Shown here: piece by piece, positions 8,596-17,831 of the stretch
Position numbering within the stretch: the stretch's first letter is position 1
Layout: every line of letters starts with the position of its first letter
Source of the DNA: Flavobacterium alvei
GTDB taxonomy: Bacteria; Bacteroidota; Bacteroidia; Flavobacteriales; Flavobacteriaceae
DNA length: 64,000 bases
Direction: 5' to 3'
Assembly: GCF_002920895.1 (NCBI RefSeq)
Contig: NZ_PQVG01000002.1
Location: 310,001-374,000 of the forward strand
Notes under the pieces: generated by a model
Database searches by the model: none
The model's input: the letters and a program-made list of their open reading frames with translations, nothing else
Told to the model about the DNA's origin: nothing
Made by a program: the position numbers and the translations under genes

Positions 8596-9348
8596 ATGAG
8601 AAAGAAGATTGTAGCAGGAAACTGGAAAATGCATAAAAATGCTACTCAAACAGCAGAATTATTAAATGAATTAAAAGCTCAAGTTTCAACTAAAAATAAT
8701 GCACAAGTAATTGTAGCACCTACTTTTGTTAATTTAGCTTTAGCAACAAGCTTATTAGAAGGAACCTCAATTCAAGTTTCGGCTCAAAACATGCACCAAG
8801 CAGCTAGTGGAGCATATACAGGAGAAATTACAGCCGATATGCTAAAAAGTGTTGGTGTAAACACTGTAATCCTTGGACATTCTGAGCGTAGAGCTATTTT
8901 TCACGAAACTGATGCTTTGATCGCAAGCAAAGTGGACGCTGCTTTACAAAATGATATGACCGTTATTTTTTGCTTTGGCGAAGAATTGAAAGACCGTCAA
9001 TCAAAAAATCATTTCAATATTGTTGAAAACCAATTGAAAGATGGTTTGTTTCATCTTCAAGCTAAAGATTGGGAAAAAATTGTATTGGCTTACGAACCCG
9101 TTTGGGCAATCGGAACAGGTGAAACAGCTAGTCCAGAACAAGCACAAGAAATGCACGAATTCATCAGAGAAACGGTTCGCAAAGCTTATGGAAGTGATAT
9201 TGCCGAAGATGTTTCTATCCTTTATGGTGGAAGTGTTAAACCTGACAATGCCAAAGAAATTTTCTCTAAACCAGATGTTGATGGTGGCTTAATTGGTGGA
9301 GCAGCACTTAATTCAAAAGACTTTTTGGCCATTGTAAACGCTATCTAA
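8596..9348 (+). CDS. tpiA: Triosephosphate isomerase
   Basis: A 250-residue TIM of normal length. Visible are the N-terminal GNWKMHKN with the catalytic Lys, LGHSERR with the catalytic His, YEPVWAIGTG with the catalytic Glu and the flexible loop, and the phosphate-binding YGGSVKPDNA and GLIGGAAL. It interconverts dihydroxyacetone phosphate and glyceraldehyde 3-phosphate. A terminator follows at 9374. Confidence 0.98.
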   Translation: MRKKIVAGNWKMHKNATQTAELLNELKAQVSTKNNAQVIVAPTFVNLALATSLLEGTSIQVSAQNMHQAASGAYTGEITADMLKSVGVNTVILGHSERRAIFHETDALIASKVDAALQNDMTVIFCFGEELKDRQSKNHFNIVENQLKDGLFHLQAKDWEKIVLAYEPVWAIGTGETASPEQAQEMHEFIRETVRKAYGSDIAEDVSILYGGSVKPDNAKEIFSKPDVDGGLIGGAALNSKDFLAIVNAI

Positions 9349-9373
9349 GAATTTAGATTAAACTTTATATGGG

Positions 9374-9409
9374 AATCCTCAATTATGAAAATAGTTGGGG
9401 ATTTTTTAA
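9374..9409 (+). terminator. Terminator after tpiA
   Basis: Arms AATCCTCAA (9374-9382) and TTGGGGATT (9395-9403), with one G-T pair, run into TTTTTAATTTT. Confidence 0.8.
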
Positions 9410-9475
9410 TTTTATATTCAACTGATTTTAGCACTATTTTCGTATATTTGAGTTGCATCATTTTCAAAAATTGTA

Positions 9476-10639
9476 ATGCTAGAATCCAATAACTCCATTA
9501 TTTCTGCTCAAAATATCACACTTGTTCATAGTGGCGAAGACTATTTTGCCAGACTTGAACAGATGATTTTAGAATCAGAATTAGAAATTCACATCCAAAC
9601 TTATATTTTTGAATATGATGCTACAGGAAAAAAAATAATTGCTGCTTTAAAAAAAGCCGCTGCAAAAAATGTAAAAATCAACATTCTCATTGATGGTTTT
9701 GGTTCATTAAATTTCCCAAAAGAAGTCATTCATAACTTATCTAAAATAGGAATCAATTTTAGAATCTTCTCCCCTTTATTTTCGGCCAATTCATTGTATA
9801 TCGGACGAAGATTGCATCATAAAGTAATCGTTTCTGATGCAAAAAAAGTTTTAATTGGCGGAATTAATATTGCCGATAAATACCACGGAAATCCAAAAGA
9901 AAAACCTTGGCTTGACTATGCGGTTGAAATTACAGACGAAACTATTGCAAAATCTCTTCAAGAATTGTGTAGAGATATGTATTTCAAGAATAGAATTATT
10001 CGAAGAAAAAAAATCAAATCTTTCATAGAAAACTCCCAAGAAAATTGTGTTACTATCCTTCAAAATGATTGGCTAAAACGAAAAAACGAGGTTTTCAAAA
10101 GCTATATCAACAAAATTAGCACTGCCGAAAAAGAGATTGTAATTGTAAATAGTTATTTTTTGCCTGGTAAAAAGCTGATTAAAACCTTAAAAATAGCGGC
10201 TCAAAATAATGTAAACATCAAATTAATTCTTTCGGGAATCTCGGACGTACCGATGGCGAGAAGAGCTAGTTGTCATTTGTATTCTAAACTTTTAAGATAC
10301 AATATTGAATTATACGAATGGAAAAAAACTATTTTGCACGGAAAAACAGCAGTTATTGATGGCAATTGGACAACAATTGGCTCTTTCAATCTCAACAATT
10401 TGAGTTCGTTTGCCAGCATCGAAATGAATGTAGCCATCGAATCGGATAGATTTGCCAAAGAATATTTAGTACATCTTTCTGAAATCATCAATCAATGCGA
10501 AAGAATTACGGCTGAAACCATTGATACAAAACATAATTGGACTTCAAAATTTACTAATTGGGCTTCGTATTGGCTGTCCAGAATAATCGAAATAATAATT
10601 ACATTCATTCCGCATAAAAGATTTAGAAAATTCTATTAA
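9476..10639 (+). CDS. Phospholipase D-like / cardiolipin synthase
   Basis: A 387-residue protein with two HKD motifs: HHKVIVSDAKKVLIGGIN near residue 120 and HGKTAVIDGNWTTIGSFN near residue 285. The spacing H-x-K-x4-D-x6-G-x-x-N is the phospholipase D superfamily catalytic pattern. The lack of N-terminal membrane helices and the length near 390-410 resemble the ClsB type, which makes cardiolipin by transferring phosphatidyl groups. A nuclease function in the same superfamily cannot be excluded. A TATATTTG -7 box at 9443-9450 lies 25 bases upstream of the start. Confidence 0.88.
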   Translation: MLESNNSIISAQNITLVHSGEDYFARLEQMILESELEIHIQTYIFEYDATGKKIIAALKKAAAKNVKINILIDGFGSLNFPKEVIHNLSKIGINFRIFSPLFSANSLYIGRRLHHKVIVSDAKKVLIGGINIADKYHGNPKEKPWLDYAVEITDETIAKSLQELCRDMYFKNRIIRRKKIKSFIENSQENCVTILQNDWLKRKNEVFKSYINKISTAEKEIVIVNSYFLPGKKLIKTLKIAAQNNVNIKLILSGISDVPMARRASCHLYSKLLRYNIELYEWKKTILHGKTAVIDGNWTTIGSFNLNNLSSFASIEMNVAIESDRFAKEYLVHLSEIINQCERITAETIDTKHNWTSKFTNWASYWLSRIIEIIITFIPHKRFRKFY

Positions 10640-10764
10640 AGAATAAAAAATACATCACTAAATTTACTGATATTCAACAGATTATTCGTATATTTACTCC
10701 AATTCGTTTATATCTTCTACACTTATAAATAAGTTGCGCTTTTTAAAAATAATCCCTTTTTGAA

Positions 10765-11547
10765 ATGGAAACTATTTTAAAAATAATCCGCATTTTTAAG
10801 TCCTTCTTACTTGATATTGGAGAACTATCTCTTTTTGCTGGGCGTTTTTTCAAAGAAGTTTTAAAACGTCCTTTCGAATTCAAAGAATTTATCCGACAAT
10901 GCTACAATATGGGAAACCGCTCTCTTCTTTTAGTAGCCGTTACAGGATTTATCATAGGATTAGTATTTACGCTACAATCACGCCCTACACTTCAAGAATT
11001 CGGCGCCGTTTCTTGGATGCCAGCTATGGTCAGCATTTCGATTATTCGAGAAATTGGCCCTATCATTACTGCTTTGATTTGTGCAGGAAGAATTGGTTCT
11101 GGTATTGGAGCAGAATTAGGATCCATGAAAGTCACCGAACAAATCGATGCTATGGAAGTTTCAGGAACTAATCCGTTCAAATATTTAGTCGTGACCCGAA
11201 TTTTGGCCACTACCTTTATGCTGCCCATTTTAGTTCTATTGGGTGATGCCATCGCTCTTTATGGTTCCTATCTAGTAGAAAACACAAAAGGAAATATTTC
11301 GTTTTTATTGTATTTTAATAAAGTCGCCGAAGCCTTAGAATTTGGCGACTTAATTCCCGCAACCATCAAGTCATTTTTCTTTGGTTTTGCCATCGGATTA
11401 GTAGGTTGTTTTAAAGGGTATAACTGTAAAAAAGGCACTGCTGGCGTAGGTCTTGCCGCTAATTCTGCTGTAGTTTTCACCTCGATGTTGCTTTTTATAA
11501 TCGATTTTATTGCTGTTTTTGTAACCGACATTTTTTATGATTTATAA
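10765..11547 (+). CDS. mlaE: Mla-type ABC transporter permease
   Basis: A 260-residue integral membrane protein of the MlaE/YrbE family. Signature stretches are IREIGPIITALICAGRIGSGIGAELGSMKVTEQIDAM and FGFAIGLVGCFKGYNCKKGTAGVGLAAN. With the next two genes it forms an inner-membrane complex that moves phospholipids between inner and outer membranes. The order permease-ATPase-MCE matches other Bacteroidota; MlaB and MlaC homologues are not present here. The gap to the ATPase gene is 3 bases. Confidence 0.95.
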   Translation: METILKIIRIFKSFLLDIGELSLFAGRFFKEVLKRPFEFKEFIRQCYNMGNRSLLLVAVTGFIIGLVFTLQSRPTLQEFGAVSWMPAMVSISIIREIGPIITALICAGRIGSGIGAELGSMKVTEQIDAMEVSGTNPFKYLVVTRILATTFMLPILVLLGDAIALYGSYLVENTKGNISFLLYFNKVAEALEFGDLIPATIKSFFFGFAIGLVGCFKGYNCKKGTAGVGLAANSAVVFTSMLLFIIDFIAVFVTDIFYDL

Positions 11548-11550
11548 ATT

Positions 11551-12303
11551 ATGGAAACCTTTCAATACAATACTGAATCAATCATAGAGATTAAGAACCT
11601 GAAAAAAAGTTATGGAGAAAATCATGTTTTAAATGGCTTCAATATGAACTTAGTCGAAGGTGAAAATCTGGTTATTATGGGAAAATCTGGTTCAGGAAAA
11701 TCTGTAATGATTAAATGTTTGATTGGACTCGAAGACCCTGATAGCGGCACAATTTGCGTGATGGGAAAAGACATTAGCCAATTGAAACACGACGAACTCG
11801 ATGAACTTCGAACCGAAGTTGGATTTCTTTTTCAAGGAAGTGCGCTTTATGATTCGATGACAGTTCGAGAAAATCTAGAATTTCCGCTGAGACGTCATAC
11901 CAAAAAGTTTGGAGTCATAAAAGACACCACGCCTTTAGTAATGGAAGCCTTAGAAAATGTTGGCTTGGCTAACACCATCAATTTAATGCCAGAAGAGCTT
12001 TCTGGAGGAATGAAACGTCGAATTGCATTAGCAAGAACCTTGATTTTGCAACCCAAAATTATTTTGTATGACGAACCTACAACGGGATTAGACCCAATTA
12101 CTGCCAAAGAAATAATTTTGCTAATGATTTCTATTCAAAAAAAATACAATACTTCTTCCATCATTATAACTCACGATGTAGATTGTGCCAGAGCCATTTC
12201 CAATCGAATGATTTTATTAGTAGATGGGATAAATTATGTTGAAGGAACTTTTGAAGAGATAATTGCCTTAAATGACCCTAAAATTCAAGCCTTTTTTAAA
12301 TAA
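11551..12303 (+). CDS. mlaF: Mla-type ABC transporter ATP-binding protein
   Basis: A 250-residue ABC ATPase with Walker A MGKSGSGKSVMIK (about residues 44-56), Q-loop LFQGSALYDSMTV, signature LSGGMKRRIALARTL, Walker B IILYDEPTTGLDP and H-loop IITHD. The SALYDSMTVRENLEFPLR stretch is typical of the MlaF/Mkl subgroup. It powers the permease encoded just upstream and is cotranscribed with the MCE gene that begins 7 bases after its stop. Confidence 0.95.
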   Translation: METFQYNTESIIEIKNLKKSYGENHVLNGFNMNLVEGENLVIMGKSGSGKSVMIKCLIGLEDPDSGTICVMGKDISQLKHDELDELRTEVGFLFQGSALYDSMTVRENLEFPLRRHTKKFGVIKDTTPLVMEALENVGLANTINLMPEELSGGMKRRIALARTLILQPKIILYDEPTTGLDPITAKEIILLMISIQKKYNTSSIIITHDVDCARAISNRMILLVDGINYVEGTFEEIIALNDPKIQAFFK

Positions 12304-12310
12304 ATACAAA

Positions 12311-13276
12311 ATGGAAAAATCAGCATCACAAAAAATATACCTAGGTCTATTTGTCATCTTCGGATTATTGATTTTAATACTTGCCGTTTATTTTATTGGC
12401 GACAAGCAAAAAATGTTTGGCAAAACAAATCACTTAGAAGCCGTTTTTAACAACGTAAACGGTTTACAATTAGGAAACAATGTTCGCTATTCAGGAATTA
12501 GCGTCGGAACTGTTAGAGGAATCGAAATGATCAACGACACCACCGTTCGGGTCGATATGATTATAGACAAAGCCATTTTCCCTTATATAAAAAAAGATGC
12601 TATTGCCACAATCAGCTCGGATGGTTTAGTAGGAAATATGATTATAAATATTATTCCAGGTAAAGAAAATCAACCTTCAATTGAACCCGGCGAAACCATT
12701 AAGACTTTCAATCGCATTCGAACCGAAGACCTTTTAAACACACTTAGTATAACCAATAAAAATGCAGCAACACTAACAGCCAATTTACTCAAAATTACCG
12801 ATAAAATCATTGAAGGCAAAGGAACAATAGGTTCTTTGTTGAATGACACTCTAATCTCGAGAGACTTAGGCGAAACGATGCGCTATTTGAAACTAACCAC
12901 CAAAAGCGCTTCTGAAACGGTATCAAAAATAGACAAAATCGTAACTTCACTAGATAATAAAGACAATGTTTTGGGAGTTATAAAAGATACAGCTGTAGCC
13001 CATAATTTAAAAATTACAATGGCAAATTTAGCTCAATCCACTTCCGAAATTAACAAAGTGGTTACTAACCTCAACGCAACAATTCTCAATATTAAAGACG
13101 GAAAAGGAAGCATCAACTATCTTTCGAACAATCCCGATTTAGTTCGAAAAATTGATTCGACTATGACCAATCTTAATGCTGCAAGCATCAAACTAAACGA
13201 AGACTTAGAAGCGATGAAGCACAATTTTTTACTTCGAGGCTATTTCAAAAAACAAGAAAAGGAAAATAAAAAATAA
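12311..13276 (+). CDS. mlaD: MCE-domain (MlaD-like) substrate-binding protein
   Basis: I place the start at the ATG at 12311 (MEKSASQKIYLGLFVIFG), since the frame open before it overlaps mlaF and adds an unlikely tail; this gives 321 residues. One N-terminal membrane helix (about 9-30) is followed by a single MCE domain (about 37-120: NNVNGLQLGNNVRYSGISVGTVRGI). The long C-terminal part is helical, with repeated GKGTIGSLLND and GKGSINYLSNNP motifs that in MCE proteins build the hydrophobic tube. It should form the periplasmic ring of the Mla complex. Confidence 0.93.
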   Translation: MEKSASQKIYLGLFVIFGLLILILAVYFIGDKQKMFGKTNHLEAVFNNVNGLQLGNNVRYSGISVGTVRGIEMINDTTVRVDMIIDKAIFPYIKKDAIATISSDGLVGNMIINIIPGKENQPSIEPGETIKTFNRIRTEDLLNTLSITNKNAATLTANLLKITDKIIEGKGTIGSLLNDTLISRDLGETMRYLKLTTKSASETVSKIDKIVTSLDNKDNVLGVIKDTAVAHNLKITMANLAQSTSEINKVVTNLNATILNIKDGKGSINYLSNNPDLVRKIDSTMTNLNAASIKLNEDLEAMKHNFLLRGYFKKQEKENKK

Positions 13277-13284
13277 AGGATTAA

Positions 13285-14415
13285 CTATATATTTTTCAAC
13301 GCTTCAACCAATAAATCGATTTCTGCTTTGGTATTGAAATGACTAAAAGAAATGCGTAAACTTGGTTTTTTCAAATCTTCATTCGAAAGCATTTCAGCCA
13401 AAACATGAGAAGGTTTTATACTACCTGACTGGCAAGCACTGCCACGCGAAACAGCAATCCCTTTCATATCCAAATTAAATAATATCATCGCTGTTTTAGT
13501 TTCAGAAATGGGTAATAAAACATTCAAAATGGTATAAATTCCATCGGGATTTCCATTGATTTGAAAATCGGGGAATTCAATTTCTAATCTGGAAATCAAG
13601 TATTTTTTTAATTCAAAAATGTAATTTCTTTCGGTTTCTAAATGGGCATACGAAAGTTCCAAAGCTTTTGCCATTCCTGCAATTTGATGAACGGCTTCGG
13701 TTCCGGGACGCAAGCCTTTTTCTTGTTCGCCACCATAAAAAAGAGGTTGTAATCCTGAATTTTTCTTCACAAATGCAAAACCAATTCCTTTTGGTCCGTG
13801 AAATTTATGAGCACTTGCTACCATAAAATCGATTGGTGAATGCTGCAAATCAATCTCGATTTTGCCAACAGATTGCACCATATCTGAATGAAAAAGGGCA
13901 TTATGTTGTTCGCAAATTCGTCCTACTTTTGTCACGTCCAAAAGAGTTCCAATTTCGTTATTCACATGCATTAAGCTTACCAAAGTTTTGATTTCCTGCG
14001 AGAGCAAATCCACTAAATCGGTCAAATCAATTTCACCATTAGATTTAAGACTTACAAAATCTACTTGAATTCCAAATTCTTTTTGCAATAACTCAACAGT
14101 ATGTAAAACAGCGTGATGCTCTATTTTACTTAAAATTATTCTTTCAACATTTAAATCCTTAACTGCCGAGCGAAGAATCCAATTATTAGCTTCAGTTCCG
14201 CATGATGTAAAGATAATTTCGGAAGCAGAAACATTCAAAGACTTAGCTATTGTCTTTCTAGAAAGTTCTACAATACTTTTAGCATTTCGTCCAAAACTAT
14301 GTGTTGACGAAGGATTTCCAAAATCTTCTGTCAATACTTTTGTCATTTCGTGAATGACTTCTGGACGAAGTTGTGTCGTCGAGGCGTTATCGAGATATAT
14401 TTTTTTCATTGGCAC
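13285..14415 (-). CDS. Cysteine desulfurase (NifS/IscS family)
   Basis: A 376-residue class V aminotransferase-fold enzyme. Visible are YLDNASTT at the start, EHHAVLHT (PLP-stacking His), HSDMVQSVGK, the PLP Lys in ASAHKFHGPKGIG, RPGTEAV, and the loop SRGSACQSGS with the catalytic Cys. It takes sulfur from cysteine for iron-sulfur clusters and thiolation. No iscU or suf gene is adjacent. The start may be the Met at 14415 or the one at 14409 (MKKIYLDN), which is closer to homologues. Confidence 0.95.
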   Translation of the reverse strand: MPMKKIYLDNASTTQLRPEVIHEMTKVLTEDFGNPSSTHSFGRNAKSIVELSRKTIAKSLNVSASEIIFTSCGTEANNWILRSAVKDLNVERIILSKIEHHAVLHTVELLQKEFGIQVDFVSLKSNGEIDLTDLVDLLSQEIKTLVSLMHVNNEIGTLLDVTKVGRICEQHNALFHSDMVQSVGKIEIDLQHSPIDFMVASAHKFHGPKGIGFAFVKKNSGLQPLFYGGEQEKGLRPGTEAVHQIAGMAKALELSYAHLETERNYIFELKKYLISRLEIEFPDFQINGNPDGIYTILNVLLPISETKTAMILFNLDMKGIAVSRGSACQSGSIKPSHVLAEMLSNEDLKKPSLRISFSHFNTKAEIDLLVEALKNI

Positions 14416-14590
14416 AAAGTTATGAAATAGCTACTAACAACAGGTTTATTTACAGAAAAAACATCACGATAGAAAATACAATATCCTAATACCAAATGAA
14501 AAATAAATAGCCAAATATGATGCATCAATTATGATTTCATTACGATCAATTGGTAATTTTTTCACTATTTTTGCCAGAAATATATTGAAA

Positions 14591-15571
14591 ATGAAAAGAG
14601 TTTTTAGCCTATTGGTTTTTGTTCTGTTACTAAACGGATGTGATGACGGGAATTTAACTTTAGAAACCATTGATTTTGAGAATGCAACAACACAAACCTG
14701 CAGCGTTAATAATATTATATACAAACTAAAAGAAAAAGAAGCTTTATTGCTTGAAATTCCAAAAACTACGTTTGTAAATGAACCATCAAATATTGATTCC
14801 TCAACTGGAGATTATATTCCAACTGTTATCGATATTGACAATTCAACCTACAAAGTTGTATATCGTTTTTATGACGGAACTGTAGCAGCTGATAATATTT
14901 GCAGCACCATTCCGCCTGCAAAACCTTACGTATCTGATCAATGGACTGCAATATCAGGAAAAATAGAAATAACTACAACTACAATAACATCAGCAGGAAG
15001 CATCCCTGGAAGCACCGTAATTACAGGTTACAATCATCGTATTATTTTTAAAAACATCACTTTTGACAAAGGCAATGGCACTCAAGTTTATGAGACATTT
15101 GTTTTTGGTGATTACACCACCTCAGCCACTCCTTTACCTTTCGGTTTTGACAAAACAGTCGAAAAGTGTACTACAACTAAAGATCTTTACAATTATATAA
15201 GCGGCGAATCGTTAACGCTTGAAAATATTGATGATGCACTAATTGTCAATATAGAAACACCTTTGAACACACCAAGAACTGCTTTGATTGGAACCGTCAA
15301 AAACAAACTCACCTATCGTTTATTCAATGGATTACTTACTCCAAGTTATTTTTGCAACACAATAACACCTGTAATTCCAACAGTAAGCGAAGAATGGAAT
15401 GCTGTAAGTGGAGTGGCGAACGTGAGCGGAATTATAGAAGTTACTACAATAAAAAGCGGAACAACAGCTTTTAAACATACTATAGTTATTAAAAATGCTA
15501 CTTTAAAGAAAGGAAATAGCAGCTTCAAACTTGGAGATGCTTATATTTATGGGGAATTAATCACCTCCTAA
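14591..15571 (+). CDS. Lipoprotein built of two tandem homologous domains
   Basis: Starting at the ATG at 14591 gives a lipoprotein signal (MKRVFSLLVFVLLLNGC) and 326 residues. Residues about 25-175 and 185-325 are copies of each other: both contain a Cys followed by an LxLEI/LTLENI strand, a Tyr-Arg-Phe/Leu-Phe strand ending in DG or NG, a conserved Cys-(S/N)-T-I-(P/T)-P, W-(T/N)-A-(I/V)-S-G, a Thr-rich strand, a His-(R/T)-I-(I/V)-(F/I)-K-N strand and a final YGE/FGD. The family is not known to me; a beta-sandwich surface protein is a guess. A strong terminator follows. Confidence 0.8.
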   Translation: MKRVFSLLVFVLLLNGCDDGNLTLETIDFENATTQTCSVNNIIYKLKEKEALLLEIPKTTFVNEPSNIDSSTGDYIPTVIDIDNSTYKVVYRFYDGTVAADNICSTIPPAKPYVSDQWTAISGKIEITTTTITSAGSIPGSTVITGYNHRIIFKNITFDKGNGTQVYETFVFGDYTTSATPLPFGFDKTVEKCTTTKDLYNYISGESLTLENIDDALIVNIETPLNTPRTALIGTVKNKLTYRLFNGLLTPSYFCNTITPVIPTVSEEWNAVSGVANVSGIIEVTTIKSGTTAFKHTIVIKNATLKKGNSSFKLGDAYIYGELITS

Positions 15572-15597
15572 TTCAGAAGTAATCTTATTATATTTGA

Positions 15598-15656
15598 CCG
15601 AAAAGCCACAAATTAATCCCATCGTTTTGGGTATTAATTTGTGGCTTTTCGGTTTA
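15598..15656. terminator. Long hairpin terminator, probably bidirectional
   Basis: Arms of about 23 bases (15598-15620 and 15629-15652, one bulge) centred on ATCGTTTT, starting CCGAAAAGCCACAAATT. It separates the lipoprotein gene from the convergent Smr gene. Confidence 0.85.
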
Positions 15657-15700
15657 TTTGCTTTTGATTTAAATTTGAATTTTCAACTTAATTAAAACCA

Positions 15701-16252
15701 TTATTTAGTGTTTTGCTTGAAATAAACTTCGGTTGCTCCTTGACCATATTTTTGATAATTACCGTCCTGAAAAACGACATTATCATATCTTCCCAACAAA
15801 AAATCCAACTCCGATTTTAGTATTCCTTCGCCAACACCGTGAATAAAAACAATCTTAGGAATACGATTTTTTATAGCAAATTCTATATGACGTTTGGCTG
15901 TTTCAGTTTGCAAAGTAAGTATGTCATAATTAGACATTCCGCGTTTGTTAGGAACCAATTTTTCAATGTGTAAATCAAATTCTGGAGCCGGAATTTCACG
16001 TTTATCTTTGCGCTCTTTAACAAAACTTCTTGGTTTTGGGGTTTCTTTTTCTTTAGCAATATCTCCTATATTTATTCTTTCGATAGAATCCATTAAATTA
16101 CTGGATTTGTTTATTTTAAGCAATTCGTTGACAAAATAAGTCATCACAAAACCATCGGTAGTTTCTATAGTAACCTGCTTATCTTTGACCGATACTACTA
16201 CTCCATTTACATCCTCATCTAAAACCGAAACTTGGTCTCCTTTATTGAACAT
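15701..16252 (-). CDS. DUF2027 / Smr-domain protein
   Basis: A 183-residue protein with an N-terminal DUF2027-like beta domain (FNKGDQVSVLDEDVNGVVVSV) and a C-terminal Smr domain (about 95-180: FDLHIEKL, FIHGVGEGILKSEL, GQGATEVYF). The DLHIE and HGxG motifs are the conserved parts of Smr domains, which occur at the end of MutS2 and in stand-alone nucleases acting on nucleic acids or stalled ribosomes. Substrate is not predictable. Single-gene unit. Confidence 0.9.
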   Translation of the reverse strand: MFNKGDQVSVLDEDVNGVVVSVKDKQVTIETTDGFVMTYFVNELLKINKSSNLMDSIERINIGDIAKEKETPKPRSFVKERKDKREIPAPEFDLHIEKLVPNKRGMSNYDILTLQTETAKRHIEFAIKNRIPKIVFIHGVGEGILKSELDFLLGRYDNVVFQDGNYQKYGQGATEVYFKQNTK

Positions 16253-16371
16253 TTTTTACAATTTATTTTGGGTTATCAAATACTGTTTTTGGTTTCAGAA
16301 TTCAAAAGTAATATACTTTAGAAAACTATTTTTGATTGGAAAATATTCTCGGTTTTTTTAAATAGAAAACC

Positions 16372-17634
16372 CTAATCAGCCAATTGCAAATATATTAAAG
16401 TTACAGCTGCTGCCGACATAATTATCAAGGATGCAAAACCAAGAATATTGGATGTTTTACTATTCGTAAATCTGCCCATCACTTTTTTGTTATTAGAAAT
16501 ATGAAGGATTATGGCAATTAAAACCGGAGCGGTCAAACCGTAAAGTATGGCGGTATAAATTAAAGCTTGTATGGGAGAAATGCCAATATAATTTAACGAC
16601 AATCCCAATAGCAAAGAAATAGCGATGATAACGTAAAAAGCTTTTGCTTCGTGAAATTTTTTATCTAAACCTTGTTCCCATCCAAAAGTTTCGGTGATAA
16701 TATAGGAAAGCGAACCGCTTAAAACAGGAATGGCAATTAGTCCCGTTCCAATAATTCCAATAGCAAAAAGTAGGTAAGCCAAATTACCCGCCAATGGTTT
16801 TAAAGCAAGTGCAGCTTGTTCGACAGTATTTATTTGATGCATGCCATTATTATACAAAACTGTTCCTGTGGTTAGAATAATAAAATACATTACAAATCCC
16901 GAAAAAGACATGCCAAAATCGACATCTTCATTTATTTCGTGAATGATCCTTTTGTTTACAATCAGGTGTTTTTTGTTCTGTTCTTCAACTTCCATCGATG
17001 CCTGCCAAAAGAAAAGATAAGGTGAAATCGTAGTTCCCAAAATACCTACCAAAATACCCATAAACTCTTTGTTGAATTGAATAGTCGGAATCAATGTGGC
17101 CTTAAGTATTTGTGACAAATCCTGTTTGTACAAAAACGGCACAATAAAATAAACCAACAGCACAATGCATAAATATTTTAGCGTGATAGCAATTTTTTGA
17201 TACGGCAAATAAATAATTAATCCCAAAAGAATTAAAGTAAACAAAACACTAAAATAAGTACCATCAATAGATGGAAACAACAAGTTTCCTACCGCCCCCA
17301 TTCCTGCAATATCAGCACCAATATTCATTACAATTGCGGGAAAACTAAACAAAAGCATAATATATAAAACTGGGCGTGGATAATTCTCTTTGAGCACACC
17401 CGTTAACCCATGTGAAGTTACAATACCAATTCTAGCGCACATTTGCTGAATGGCAGCCATTAAAGGAAAGGCAATAATTGAAGTCCACAAAGTCGAAAGC
17501 CCATAAGCTGCACCCGACTGTGAATAGGTTGCAATTCCTGAAGGATCATCGTCACTAGCTCCTGTTACAAGTCCAGGTCCTAGAATTTTCCAAAAACGAA
17601 CCATTTTATTTTTAATTTTTTTGCTATTATTCAT
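16372..17634 (-). CDS. Nramp-like divalent metal transporter with atypical metal-site motifs
   Basis: A 420-residue, eleven-helix protein of the Nramp superfamily: KILGPGLVTGASDDDPSGIATYSQSGA in helix 1 and GTTISPYLFFWQASMEVEEQ in helix 6. Canonical Nramps have DPGN and MPHN at these places, and the Asn and Met coordinate Mn or Fe. Here the motifs are DPSG and SPYLF, so the soft Met ligand is missing. The protein belongs with the divergent Nramp-related branch, some members of which transport Mg; the substrate here is uncertain. It starts with basic MNNSKKIKNKMVRFWK. Confidence 0.88.
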   Translation of the reverse strand: MNNSKKIKNKMVRFWKILGPGLVTGASDDDPSGIATYSQSGAAYGLSTLWTSIIAFPLMAAIQQMCARIGIVTSHGLTGVLKENYPRPVLYIMLLFSFPAIVMNIGADIAGMGAVGNLLFPSIDGTYFSVLFTLILLGLIIYLPYQKIAITLKYLCIVLLVYFIVPFLYKQDLSQILKATLIPTIQFNKEFMGILVGILGTTISPYLFFWQASMEVEEQNKKHLIVNKRIIHEINEDVDFGMSFSGFVMYFIILTTGTVLYNNGMHQINTVEQAALALKPLAGNLAYLLFAIGIIGTGLIAIPVLSGSLSYIITETFGWEQGLDKKFHEAKAFYVIIAISLLLGLSLNYIGISPIQALIYTAILYGLTAPVLIAIILHISNNKKVMGRFTNSKTSNILGFASLIIMSAAAVTLIYLQLAD

Positions 17635-17831
17635 CTTTCAAGTTATTCATTGATTCAAAAAAACGAACTAAAAATGGGAATACATGCTAATTTACTCATT
17701 TAAAAAATCATATTCGAATAAAAGATTTCATTTCCTAAAAAAGAGTAAAAAGAGTCACCGAAGTAAATTTATTTCTTGAATTAGTACTGCATTTTCTAAA
17801 AACAACTTACTTTTACCTTTTCAACTAACAT

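Noticed and set aside
12272..12310. Longer start for the MCE protein
   Set aside because: Would overlap mlaF and precede the membrane anchor with a tail not seen in the family.
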